Made by a program: the position numbers and the translations under genes
Notes under the pieces: generated by a model
Seen by the model: the letters and a program-made list of their open reading frames with translations, nothing else
What the model was told of the DNA's origin: nothing
Database searches by the model: none
Shown: positions 39,828 through 63,300 of the stretch, one piece after another
Numbering within the stretch: the stretch's first letter is position 1
How the letters are laid out: each line of letters starts with the position of its first letter
Assembly (NCBI GenBank): GCA_037389465.1
Contig: JAZARR010000197.1
Location: 9,263,501 to 9,327,500, forward strand
Length of the DNA: 64,000 bases
Reading direction: 5' to 3'
Source: Baylisascaris procyonis
Taxonomy: Eukaryota; Nematoda; Chromadorea; Rhabditida; Ascarididae

Positions 39828-41528
39828 CCATCTAGGAAATGACTTTGTGTTTCCTTGAAAAGCAATCGTTTAGTACTGTAATAAGATTATGGCGGAAATG
39901 GCCTATTATAAGGATATAGCCGGGACTTTATAATCCAGTCGTCTAAGCTTGTAAGCCTAGATGATTATTCACACTTATGCATTTTTCATCGTGATGCCAT
40001 GAATCGGCTGATGATGCATTGTTATTCCGAAATATTCGATTGCTGACAAGAAATATTTATGTATTACGTTTGGCCATGTGGTCAGTATTTGGCTCATAAA
40101 ATTTCTTCATCTCCAATTAATTTTTTTTTCACTTTAACGAAAATATTTACATATTTTCTTTCGATTAGGTTCACACGAAAAATTTTTTATGTCAGAGACG
40201 ATCGGCTAGACAATTTACCGTGGTCAGAGATGTATGCGAATAGGAGTACAATGCTGCCGTTTATTTGCTTTTAAATTTAATGGCATAATTTAATATCTGA
40301 GAAAAATAGATTGTTGGAGTTTTTTTTAAGTTTTTAGGTTTTGAGTCAGCTTAAAAATAATAAAAAAAATTGTTAATACTCTCTTTGTTACAGTACTAAA
40401 TTAACCTTTAATTCATGCTCAGTTAGTTTTATTAATTTAAAGGAGACGATAGATGAATGCTGATCTAATGTGAAAGAGTGTAATATAAACTTTCATAATC
40501 TTCGAACTTTCTCGATGTCAACATGTTTTCCTTTCATCGATTTATTTGCAAATTGCTGCAATAGTTGTATGCGTGAAATTTTATAAACTTCTCTTGTATA
40601 TGCTTATCGCATATTTGGAATGTCATACGTTCATTGGTCGTTTATCAATCTACTCTTAATTAACGGTACGCGCTAAATGAACGCCGATGGATTTCTGTTG
40701 AGGCGCATAGATCCATGAGCGTGATGCTGCGGATACGCGTATCCATGACGAATGCATCTCAATGTGTTGCGCTATGTTTGTATGTGATTTAAGGAATCTA
40801 AAAATATATTTCGCAATTTTTCGGCCCATACCACATGTCACCTCCCACGTTATATAATGCTTTAAGATAAAAGGACCACCCCTCCCCCTCCCTCCGATTA
40901 CAACGGTTATCTCGATGCAATACGAAATTATATGGTTTTGTTGTTGATTTTCGATGTTGTCTCGAAGCTAGATTGTTTGGCATAATGCATATGCTTACAC
41001 AACACCGATAAAATATCAAAAGTGCTTCACATCGCTTTTTGACATCTCGCTGAGATCACCGCAATGCTGCATAAAGGTTTACTGATCATCCTATTCACCG
41101 AAGTTTTTTTGTAGATCTTGTTGGTAATCGCCACATATTGTTTATTATTTACATGTTGATGGCATTGTAACGGTTAAGGAACATCACAATAGTAATGAAA
41201 TATTTCTCAATGTTTAGGTGCATAATTGCAAAAAATAAACTTGAATAAAAATCTTAATTGAAACTTTTATTATTTCAAATTGAGGACAAAGGTCAGATAT
41301 TAAAATAAATCGCTCGTAATCAAAAAAAATCGTCGATTTCCGCTTTCCCATCGTTTGCAATGTAGCGAATCGCTTGTTTCCCTATTTTTGCTAATTTTTA
41401 TTTACATTTATTTATGCATTTATGCATTTATTCTCGTTTCCTTGCTTACTTATTTTTATCGTATTACGTGTTAATGGGCGGAGCGATGAGAAATTTCATT
41501 GCACAATTATGAATTAGGAAAGTTGAAC

Positions 41529-41568
41529 CGCGTAACGCGTAACGCGTAATATGGACGCGACGCGTAAT
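41529..41568. promoter_or_regulatory. ACGCGT-rich cluster upstream of the klf gene
   Basis: Three tandem CGCGTAA heptamers at 41529-41549 are followed by GACGCGACGCGTAATT, making several CpG and ACGCGT sites in AT-rich DNA. It lies about 280 bp before the first codon of the Kruppel-like factor gene and may be part of its promoter. Confidence 0.35.
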
Positions 41569-41830
41569 TGGTGACAGACTATCGAAGTTTAGTGGTGTCA
41601 ATAGTGATTGCCTCGCAAACTACGTTGAAGTGAAACGCTCACCTTTTACGTGTTCTTCCGAAATAAATTGTTCACCATTTCATTATCTCATTACCCCTTT
41701 CTCTCTCTCTCTTTTTTCCTTTACCCATCTTTTTCCTTTCCTTTTCCCACTACCTATTGATCCCTAAGGAGACCGTTCCGACTTCCTTGACGAGACAAGT
41801 TACGTTGGTGGCTGAATTATCGTGATCGTT

Positions 41831-41842
41831 ATTCTTGTTTAG
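41831..41842 (+). promoter_or_regulatory. Probable trans-splice acceptor for the klf gene
   Basis: ATTCTTGTTTAG ends only 4 nt before the ATG at 41847, and a long pyrimidine tract (41690-41755) lies upstream. A very short leader after an acceptor is the usual arrangement for spliced-leader addition in nematodes. An ordinary upstream 5' exon is the alternative. Confidence 0.5.
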
Positions 41843-41846
41843 CTTT

Positions 41847-52778
<10,932 letters not shown>

Positions 52779-52893
52779 ACATTGTGAACAGAGGCGATTC
52801 TTGTACAGCTTTATACATCTGCAACTCTCACTTCTTGCCAGCCAAGTGCCGATCTTTGTCGCACAGACGATACGATTCTCGTTGTAGTGTTGG

Positions 52894-52959
52894 GCGAGGA
52901 TCGGGGAATTTCGGGGCGAGGATCGGGGAATTTCAGGGTGAGGATCGGGGAACTTCGGG
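52894..52959. repeat. 22-bp GC-rich minisatellite, three copies
   Basis: Copies of a unit beginning GCGAGGATCGGGGAA start at 52894, 52916 and 52938 with a few substitutions. It lies about 115 nt past the klf stop codon and would be in its 3' UTR or just beyond. Confidence 0.9.
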
Positions 52960-54030
52960 ATTCCTTTGTCCCTTACTCATTTACCTCTCTAATGATACGA
53001 TACATGACGCTTCCCTCTCCATTCCTCTATCCAACACAATGTTTTTTTTTCCTTGTCCCTATCCTAGAATTAAAGTTCGGTCCACGCACAATACTACCTC
53101 CATATATTGCTGTTTAATTTCGTATTGATATTTGCATAAAGCATCGTTCGATTTGCATATTGTTGAAGATGGAACAGACATTGCAAGCAGAGAACATAAC
53201 GCATTTTACACAAGCTTTTCTTCTTTCCACTTTTGTTTTTTTGATATAAAATTGTTTTTTTTTTCTCACTCCCGTGTTCGAAGCGGATATTTCAGGGTAT
53301 AAACTACAGTATTTCTTCAAATAGAACACCTGGGATTTCCTTTTTGTTAAATTTTAGAAAGAGAAACTTTCGATTCTTTATTTTAAGACGATGATTATGT
53401 GATTTTAAAAAATTCTGATCACAAAAAAAACCCCGACAAACAACACTGAACTTAAAACGATGCTTAACGCTAATAATATGCTAAAGTTTTGCCGATTATT
53501 CGCTCAATTTTTTAGTGAAACGATAATGCTATAACGATATGAAATGAGTGAATAAAAAATATTTCTTTTTTAAGGAATATATGACGTCATAATCTGTGAT
53601 TTTCTTTCATCCGCTTAGAGGTGATCACTCATCAATAATCGATCTGAGATGACTGTTAAATGAAGGGGATAACCTCTCAATGCTGTCAAGTTCCAAAACA
53701 AATATAAATAACAATTTTTCAACATTTATAGCAACCACACTAATTACAATACGAAATGCGGTGAATTCATTTGAAAATATCAAATAATAACAACTCCCAC
53801 TTCAATGAAATGGAAAATATAATGCACATGTTGCCACCAACACCACCTTAGCCCAAAGCGGAGGGCTAAAGAAGGGATGGTCACCATCGTGGGGGAAACT
53901 TAGGCAGTGCGTAGAAGAAGCGGAGCGTAAAGGACAGAGATGGGGGATGGAAGAAAGCAAGTTTTTTCCACAAGGGAATCCCCATCCCACATATGAAAAA
54001 AATTTCTTGTTAAGTCTCTGAATAGGGTAT

Positions 54031-54390
54031 CTGCGCAGTAAGGAAAACACAACTATAAAAGTGGATTCGATCGAAACGGATCCGGAAGACCTTTCTGAAC
54101 CAAAATGCTTAAAGTTTAAACGACTTGCCGCAAATTCATTTGGATTTAAAATAAATAAGCATACTGTTTCTATCACCAACAACAACTCTCCGAAGCTACA
54201 GTTGCAGATGCGAAGAATGATGTGGCTCGATAATTGCATAAAAATAATATTGGCAGTTTTCCAAATTGGCTCAAACAGAAGCCGCCGGCATCAATCCAAA
54301 TCTTGATACCATCTATATAGAATGCAAAGACCTAAATTTTACTAGATATTTCCTCGGTTAAACCTTAAAATGAATCAAAAATTCATCTAT
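54031..54390 (+). other. Possible exon pair or pseudogene, unrecognised
   Basis: After an acceptor-like CTGCGCAG the plus frame reads VDSIETDPEDLSEPKC and stays open to 54306. In a different frame, after ATTGGCAG at 54254, it reads LAQTEAAGINPNLDTIYIE and meets a possible GTTAAA donor near 54358. Both stretches have coding-like composition, but the frames do not join cleanly without a frameshift or an unseen intron. A decayed gene is possible, as is chance. Confidence 0.22.
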
Positions 54391-54614
54391 CATCAAATTA
54401 CAAAACGATTTCGATTTCCCGGCGAAAAAAAAAACTCAAAAAATATACCCCGATCGATACGTTCCTATAGTTGAGCCTTGGTGCAAGTGTCGAAAGCCAT
54501 TTCTTATGAATTGCCTATTTCCTCCATTTCGTACCCCTCCCCTCCCCTCTCCCCACTTTACAAATAGTTCCTGGGAACTGCCTATTTCCCCTACCTCTCC
54601 CTTACTTCTACACA

Positions 54615-56325
54615 CTATGATGGTGGTAGAATTCGAGGAAATACCGGCAATATAGTATTGTTGTATTGTGAATTTGTTGGGATGAATGTTATCGGACACT
54701 GCATCTCCAAATTGTTGACTAATTGCACAGTTCGTGGATCACATCGAAGAGTCGATGCTTCTGTGGTCGTACGTGATGATGAACTGAAAATCATTGACTT
54801 ACTTCAGATATACTTCAGATGTTCCAAATAAACTTCGGCGATATTTAAAGTGTAATCGGAATGTAGTAATATCAGTCTCTAACATATGAAGAAACAAAAA
54901 AAAAAAAATTCCATAAGCAATCGAATCAATGCATCGAATTTCCCATCTATAAAATATAAATCATTCATATGCAAATTAAATAATTCAGCGAATGATGCAC
55001 AATTAAGTACGCAAATCTACAATAATATTATGAAGAAAATAATTCCATAATTAGAAATAAATAATCATCGATTTATTTGAAGTAACTGACTTATTTCAGC
55101 AAATAGTGACCATAGTTATCCCCCCAACCCCCCCCCCCTTGCACCGCATCTACGTCTCATTTTCTCTTCGACTTACAGAATTCGCCGTTGATTAGACCAC
55201 ATTTTTTAAAAACATATTTAAATTCAAAATACGAAATATTATACATTTAAAAAAATTTTTTCTTCCACTCATATACATCCGGATCGGATTACCTAATATC
55301 CTTTATTCAATGATTCCATCAACACAAAAATAATCTCATGTGTAGAGAAGAAAGCAACAAACCTTGTACTTTTCATCATTAACTGACGAGTACGATTCAA
55401 TTCTTCGAGTAATTTCCGGTTGTTATCTTCTGCAAAAAAAAGAACATCAAATTGAAATATTTATGAAGAAAAAAAACAAAACATTGATAACTGAGCGAAT
55501 TAAAAAAAAACATTAAAACAAAGTTTCAGCATAAAAAGCAATTCTAACTCACCGCCAATGTTTTATTTAAACGACCGCCTTATAATATTTCAGCTTTGTC
55601 TCGGTAGCGATCATTGAAATATACATTTAAAAAATTTTATAAACTTTTTTTTCAAGTTTTTCATGTAGGTTATTTTTTTTGCGCTCAAACGAAAAGTTTC
55701 CATTTATAAATCTTAAAAAAATATAAAATAAATGCAACTTAATTAGCAAATGATGCTCGAAATGAACTTAATTTTTCGTTTTTTTTTTGAGAATTTCTCT
55801 GAAACCTTTGCCAAAATTTTCTCGTTTTTTTTTGATTGTTTTTCAGTTATTCACATTTTGTAACGTTTTTACCATATGCCCCATTTTGAAAGCTGCAAAA
55901 TTAGATGGAATCTTCCTTCTATCTCATCCTTTAAAAATAAAAGAATGCAACTGGAAGGTACTACAGCACTCTCGATGCTCTCTAGAAAGTAACTGTAAGG
56001 AATAGCTAGGCTCACTCATATGGTCTGCACTCGTCCATCCTCATTTATTAAGGTGCTAAAAGGTTGGGCATTTTAGTAGTTTGGAGGATCAATTAAAAAC
56101 AACGGAAAGTCTTGGAGTTGAGGTAAGCAAGACGGACACTGTTAATTGTTGTTTACGTTTCGCACCATCTTCAAGGCCAAATCCTGAATTCCTTAACGAT
56201 AAAATGCTACATTATCTCCCAAATAGCATAGAATGAAAAACAAACGACTAACCTTGTTTTGAAGTCATTGATGAAAAAAATTCATCGATCGGCGGCCTTT
56301 TAATCAACCCAAATGTACCGTAATT
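54615..56325 (-). CDS. C-terminal exons of an unrecognised coiled-coil protein
   Basis: Three minus-strand exons join with exact phase agreement: 56325-56253, 55429-55363 and 54783-54615, ending in TAG. They encode [14 protein letters not shown], then the helical [15 protein letters not shown], then a Ser/Thr-rich segment and a tail with [13 protein letters not shown] and LPPS. Splice sites are typical (TTTAG, TTGCAG and TTTTCAG acceptors; GTTAGT and GTTTGT donors). A further phase-compatible exon ending at 56451 (open to about 56543, reading FKHFAQLFYYK) may precede them. The start of the gene is not resolved, and I do not recognise the family. Confidence 0.6.
55120..55138. repeat. C-rich run, quadruplex-prone on the minus strand
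   Basis: Six C, two A and a run of about eleven C. It lies in the last intron of the reverse-strand gene, where the transcript would be G-rich. Confidence 0.8.
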
Positions 56326-57360
56326 CTAAATAATCGAAAAATAAAACAAATATATAAATATAAACACAGTCATACACAGCACTTTCAAACAGATACAGAC
56401 AGACACATGCATGGACGTAAAGGCATATAGATGGCAACAAAATAACCTACTTTGTAATAAAACAGTTGCGCGAAATGCTTGAAACCACAAAACGAAGTTA
56501 AAGCACTCGAAAAATGAGAATGAACCGGCGTATTTGAGCTCTCTCAGTGAAAGAGCGCTGCAATAGACAAGTAATATTAAGCGTTGTCTGTAGTAGCGTT
56601 CTACTCGAAGAACGCGCACCACCATATCCCTATTTCCTTGGCCATTCCTCCACCTTTCCTCCACTTTTTTCCTTTCCCGTTCACCTCTCATCCTGCCTTT
56701 CCTCTGCCGCCCTCTCTTTCCCACCCACCCCCACTTTCCTTTTCCTCAAATGGGTGGACTAATTTTAATAGAACTGAATAGGTTAATTTATGGTGAGATG
56801 TATCATATATGCGGAATCATCCCAATCATCGAGGTGATGCATTAGTAACAGATTTCATGATTAGAAGAAATGGACAATAAAAACACAAAAATTGAAAATT
56901 TTGAATAATCTCAGGGAAAAAAGTTCTTAGAGGAAGCAATCTCTGACATTTTTCCACAATTGCACTAAAGCTTATCATTGCTAAATAAAGAAAAGGAAAA
57001 TTTGTATCGCATTGACTCGTCATTAGTTAGCAGCTTAATTTCGTTCAAAAATAGTCATCACTCATAGATTTTGGGCAACAATTGCAATCGACATAAATTT
57101 TGCCTAAAGAGAGACCTTTGGTGGGTGGAAGGGGGAAGGAAGGGAAAGGAAAAGAGGAGGAAAGGCATGGTCGATACTCTTGGTTATACCGACCGTCAAA
57201 TTAGCTGTGAAATAGAGATCGCATTCTACGCCTTATTTATCCTACCTCAACACCTCATTGTCTCTCTATCTTTCTCTAAGGTAGTATCGATTTGTGATCA
57301 TGGATACGGTAATGAAATTCGGTAAGTACTATCTCTACATGATGACTAGCTGTTGCTCCA
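56326..57360. other. Stretch between the reverse gene and the satellite array
   Basis: It contains the possible upstream exon near 56451-56543 and purine/pyrimidine-skewed tracts near 56640-56750 and 57120-57170. No other exon is supported. Confidence 0.35.
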
Positions 57361-60300
57361 CATGATCGAAATTGCCATTTTTGGTATTCTCTTTCTCAGC
57401 TCCTGTTTTCTCTCGCGTGGTAGCCCGTATACCGTTCGAGAGGTCTCGGCGAGCTGATGACGGATCAGAAGACCGTTCGACACCGCATGGAATAGCGGCC
57501 GAGAACAGGAAACCCCAAAATTGCAAAAATCGAGATTTGCGAAATTCTGGCCGGTCGATTCGGTCTTCAACCTTTCTCTCGAAATACAAAGAATTATATA
57601 TCGTTCGATAGAGCTTTCGAAGATGTGCTCGATGGAGCAAACCGTAACTGCCTAGGCCTAACCGCTGTCGAGAAAAAAAATCGGAAATATCAATTACAGT
57701 AGATTTGTAGGAAAATACAACATTCGTACACGTATAAGTTCCTTCCTTTCACGTTAAACAGCAAACAATGCACATGCTCGTAATCAGTTCATCAAGCTCT
57801 ATCGTTTGATACCAAAATCAGCGAAATTGAAGACTAAAAATATTTCTCGAAAATTTCCCTGTATTACCCCCTCACGGTCGAAAAATTGCGAATTTCGGGG
57901 TTCTTTTTCTCGGCCGGTATTCACCCTAAAGCGATCAACCGCGAACCATTCGAGAGGTCTCGGCGAGCTGATGACGGATCAGAAGACCGTTCGACACCGC
58001 ATGGAATAGCGGCCGAGAACGGGAAACCCCAAAATTGCAAAAATCGAGATTTGCGAAATTCTGGCCGGTCGATTCGGTCTTCAACCTTTCTCTCGAAATA
58101 TAAAGAATTATACATCGTTCGATAGAGCTTTCGAAGATGTGCTCGATGGAGCAAACCGTAACTGCCTGGGCCTAACCGCTGTCGAGAAAAAAAACCGGAA
58201 ATATCAATTACAGTAGATTTGTAGGAAAATACAACATTCGTACACGTATAAGTTCCTTCCTTTCACGTTAAACAGCAAACAATGCACATGCTCGTAATCA
58301 GTTCATCAAGCTCTATCGTTTGATACCAAAATCAGCGAAATTGAAGACTAAAAATATTTCTCGAAAATTTCCCTGTATTACCCCCTCACGGTCGAAAAAT
58401 TGCGAATTTCGGGGTTCTTTTTCTCGGCCGGTATTCATCCTAAAGCGATGCACCGCGAACCATTCGAGAGGTCTCGGCGAGCTGATGACGGATCAGAAAA
58501 CCGTTCGACACCGCATGGAATAGCGGCCGAGAACGGGAAACCCCAAAATTGCAAAAATCGAGATTTGCGAAATTCTGGCCGGTCGATTCGGTCTTCAACA
58601 TTTCTCTCGAAATACAAAGAGTTATATATCGTTCGATAGAGCTTTCGAAGATGTGCTCGATGGAGCAAACCGTAACTACCTAGGCCTAACCGCTGTCGAG
58701 AAAAAAAAAATCGGAAATATCAATTACAGTAGATTTGCAGGAAAATACAACATTCGTACACGTATAAGTTCCTTCCTTTCACGTTAAACAGCAAACAATG
58801 CACATGCACGTAATCAGTTCATCAAGCTCTATCGTTTGGTACCAAAATCAGCGAAATTGAAGACTAAAAATATTTCTCGAAAATTTCCCTGTATTACCTA
58901 CCCCCTTACGGTCGAAAAATTGCGAATTTCGGGGTTCTTTTTCTCGGCCGGTATTCACCCTAAAGCGATCAACCGCGAACCATTCGAGAGGTCTCGGCGA
59001 GCTGATGACGGATCAGAAGACCGTTCGACACCGCATGGAATAGCGGCCGAGAACGGGAAACCCCAAAATTGCAAAAATCGAGATTTGCGAAATTCTGGCC
59101 GGTCGATTCGGTCTTCAACCTTTCTCTCGAAATATAAAGAATTATACATCGTTCGATAGAGCTTTCGAAGATGTGCTCGATGGAGCAAACCGTAACTGCC
59201 TGGGCCTAACCGCTGTCGAGAAAAAAAACCGGAAATATCAATTACAGTAGATTTGTAGGAAAATACAACATTCGTACACGTATAAGTTCCTTCCTTTCAC
59301 GTTAAACAGCAAACAATGCACATGCTCGTAATCAGTTCATCAAGCTCTATCGTTTGATACCAAAATCAGCGAAATTGAAGACTAAAAATATTTCTCGAAA
59401 ATTTCCCTGTATTACCTACCCCCTTACGGTCGAAAAATTGCGAATTTCGGGGTTCTTTTTCTCGGCCGGTATTCACCCTAAAGCGATCAACCGCGAACCA
59501 TTCGAGAGGTCTCGGCGAGCTGATGACGGATCAGAAGACCGTTCGACACCGCATGGAATAGCGGCCGAGAACGGGAAACCCCAAAATTGCAAAAATCGAG
59601 ATTTGCGAAATTCTGGCCGGTCGATTCGGTCTTCAACCTTTCTCTCGAAATATAAAGAATTATACATCGTTCGATAGAGCTTTCGAAGATGTGCTCGATG
59701 GAGCAAACCGTAACTGCCTGGGCCTAACCGCTGTCGAGAAAAAAACCGGAAATATCAATTACAGTAGATTTGTAGGAAAATACAACATTCGTACACGTAT
59801 AAGTTCCTTCCTTTCACGTTAAACAGCAAACAATGCACATGCTCGTAATCAGTTCATCAAGCTCTATCGTTTGATACCAAAATCAGCGAAATTGAAGACT
59901 AAAAATATTTCTCGAAAATTTCCCTGTATTACCCCCTTACGGTCGAAAAATTGCGAATTTCGGGGTTCTTTTTCTCGGCCGGTATTCATCCTAAAGCGAT
60001 GCACCGCGAACCATTCGAGAGGTCTCGGCGAGCTGATGACGGATCAGAAAACCGTTCGACACCGCATGGAATAGCGGCCGAGAACGGGAAACCCCAAAAT
60101 TGCAAAAATCGAGATTTGCGAAATTCTGGCCGGTCGATTCGGTCTTCAACATTTCTCTCGAAATACAAAGAGTTATATATCGTTCGATAGAGCTTTCGAA
60201 GATGTGCTCGATGGAGCAAACCGTAACTACCTAGGCCTAACCGCTGTCGAGAAAAAAAAAATCGGAAATATCAATTACAGTAGATTTGCAGGAAAATACA

Positions 60301-63300
60301 ACATTCGTACACGTATAAGTTCCTTCCTTTCACGTTAAACAGCAAACAATGCACATGCTCGTAATCAGTTCATCAAGCTCTATCGTTTGGTACCAAAATC
60401 AGCGAAATTGAAGACTAAAAATATTTCTCGAAAATTTCCCTGTATTACCTACCCCCTTACGGTCGAAAAATTGCGAATTTCGGGGTTCTTTTTCTCGGCC
60501 GGTATTCACCCTAAAGCGATCAACCGCGAACCATTCGAGAGGTCTCGGCGAGCTGATGACGGATCAGAAGACCGTTCGACACCGCATGGAATAGCGGCCG
60601 AGAACGGGAAACCCCAAAATTGCAAAAATCGAGATTTGCGAAATTCTGGCCGGTCGATTCGGTCTTCAACCTTTCTCTCGAAATATAAAGAATTATACAT
60701 CGTTCGATAGAGCTTTCGAAGATGTGCTCGATGGAGCAAACCGTAACTGCCTGGGCCTAACCGCTGTCGAGAAAAAAAACCGGAAATATCAATTACAGTA
60801 GATTTGTAGGAAAATACAACATTCGTACACGTATAAGTTCCTTCCTTTCACGTTAAACAGCAAACAATGCACATGCTCGTAATCAGTTCATCAAGCTCTA
60901 TCGCTTGATACCAAAATCAGCGAAATTGAAGACTAAAAATATTTCTCGAAAATTTCCCTGTATTACCTACCCCCTTACGGTCGAAAAATTGCGAATTTCG
61001 GGGTTCTTTTTCTCGGCCGGTATTCACCCTATAGCGATCAACCGCGAACCATTCGAGAGGTCTCGGCGAGCTGATGACGGATCAGAAGACCGTTCGACAC
61101 CGCATGGAATAGCGGCCGAGAACGGGAAACCCCAAAATTGCAAAAATCGAGATTTGCGAAATTCTGGCCGGTCGATTCGGTCTTCAACATTTCTCTCGAA
61201 ATACAAAGAGTTATATATCGTTCGATAGAGCTTTCGAAGATGTGCTCGATGGAGCAAACCGTAACTGCCTAGGCCTAACCGCTGTCGAGAAAAAAAATCG
61301 GAAATATCAATTACAGTAGATTTGTAGGAAAATACAACATTCGTACACGTATAAGTTCCTTCCTTTCACGTTAAACAGCAAACAATGCACATGCTCGTAA
61401 TCAGTTCATCAATCTCTATCGTTTGATACCAAAATCAGCGAAATTGAAGACTAAAAATATTTCTCGAAAATTTCCCTGTATTATTACCCCCTCACGGTCG
61501 AAAAATTGCGAATTTCGGGGTTCTTTTTCTCGGCCGGTATTCATCCTAAAGCGATGCACCGCGAACCATTCGAGAGGTCTCGGCGAGCTGATGACGGATC
61601 AGAAGACCGTTCGACACCGCATGGAATAGCGGCCGAGAACGGGAAACCCCAAAATTGCAAAAATCGAGATTTGCGAAATTCTGGCCGGTCGATTCGGTCT
61701 TCAACATTTCTCTCGAAATACAAAGAGTTATATATCGTTCGATAGAGCTTTCGAAGATGTGCTCGATGGAGCAAACCGTAACTACCTAGGCCTAACCGCT
61801 GTCGAGAAAAAAAAAATCGGAAATATCAATTACAGTAGATTTGCAGGAAAATACAACATTCGTACACGTATAAGTTCCTTCCTTTCACGTTAAACAGCAA
61901 ACAATGCACATGCACGTAATCAGTTCATCAAGCTCTATCGTTTGGTACCAAAATCAGCGAAATTGAAGACTAAAAATATTTCTCGAAAATTTCCCTGTAT
62001 TACCTACCCCCTTACGGTCGAAAAATTGCGAATTTCGGGGTTCTTTTTCTCGGCCGGTATTCACCCTAAAGCGATCAACCGCGAACCATTCGAGAGGTCT
62101 CGGCGAGCTGATGACGGATCAGAAGACCGTTCGACACCGCATGGAATAGCGGCCGAGAACGGGAAACCCCAAAATTGCAAAAATCGAGATTTGCGAAATT
62201 CTGGCCGGTCGATTCGGTCTTCAACCTTTCTCTCGAAATATAAAGAATTATACATCGTTCGATAGAGCTTTCGAAGATGTGCTCGATGGAGCAAACCGTA
62301 ACTGCCTGGGCCTAACCGCTGTCGAGAAAAAAAACCGGAAATATCAATTACAGTAGATTTGTAGGAAAATACAACATTCGTACACGTATAAGTTCCTTCC
62401 TTTCACGTTAAACAGCAAACAATGCACATGCTCGTAATCAGTTCATCAAGCTCTATCGTTTGATACCAAAATCAGCGAAATTGAAGACTAAAAATATTTC
62501 TCGAAAATTTCCCTGTATTACCTACCCCCTTACGGTCGAAAAATTGCGAATTTCGGGGTTCTTTTTCTCGGCCGGTATTCACCCTAAAGCGATCAACCGC
62601 GAACCATTCGAGAGGTCTCGGCGAGCTGATGACGGATCAGAAGACCGTTCGACACCGCATGGAATAGCGGCCGAGAACGGGAAACCCCAAAATTGCAAAA
62701 ATCGAGATTTGCGAAATTCTGGCCGGTCGATTCGGTCTTCAACCTTTCTCTCGAAATATAAAGAATTATACATCGTTCGATAGAGCTTTCGAAGATGTGC
62801 TCGATGGAGCAAACCGTAACTGCCTGGGCCTAACCGCTGTCGAGAAAAAAACCGGAAATATCAATTACAGTAGATTTGTAGGAAAATACAACATTCGTAC
62901 ACGTATAAGTTCCTTCCTTTCACGTTAAACAGCAAACAATGCACATGCTCGTAATCAGTTCATCAAGCTCTATCGTTTGATACCAAAATCAGCGAAATTG
63001 AAGACTAAAAATATTTCTCGAAAATTTCCCTGTATTACCCCCTTACGGTCGAAAAATTGCGAATTTCGGGGTTCTTTTTCTCGGCCGGTATTCATCCTAA
63101 AGCGATGCACCGCGAACCATTCGAGAGGTCTCGGCGAGCTGATGACGGATCAGAAAACCGTTCGACACCGCATGGAATAGCGGCCGAGAACGGGAAACCC
63201 CAAAATTGCAAAAATCGAGATTTGCGAAATTCTGGCCGGTCGATTCGGTCTTCAACATTTCTCTCGAAATACAAAGAGTTATATATCGTTCGATAGAGCT

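Larger units (their letters stand above)
34866..41846. other. Long intergenic stretch, no firm gene
   Basis: About 7 kb of AT-rich DNA between the AT-hook gene and the Kruppel-like factor gene. Weak candidates only: an acceptor-preceded plus frame at 36701-36800 with protein-like composition, and a plus ORF of 66 codons at 37502-37702. Neither has recognisable homology or a paired exon. AG-rich tracts occur near 39456-39505. Confidence 0.4.
52779..54614. other. Stretch between the klf gene and the reverse gene
   Basis: It starts with the klf 3' UTR and contains a 22-bp minisatellite at 52894-52959 and a weak plus-strand coding candidate at 54031-54390. Nothing else is supported. Confidence 0.4.

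Noticed and set aside
53802..54239. 145-codon minus-strand ORF
   Set aside because: The composition is uneven, no domain is recognisable and no splice context was found; the opposite strand is a slightly better coding candidate.
54436..54699. 87-codon minus-strand ORF overlapping the last exon of the reverse gene
   Set aside because: It is in a different frame from the spliced model, whose phases fit two upstream exons.
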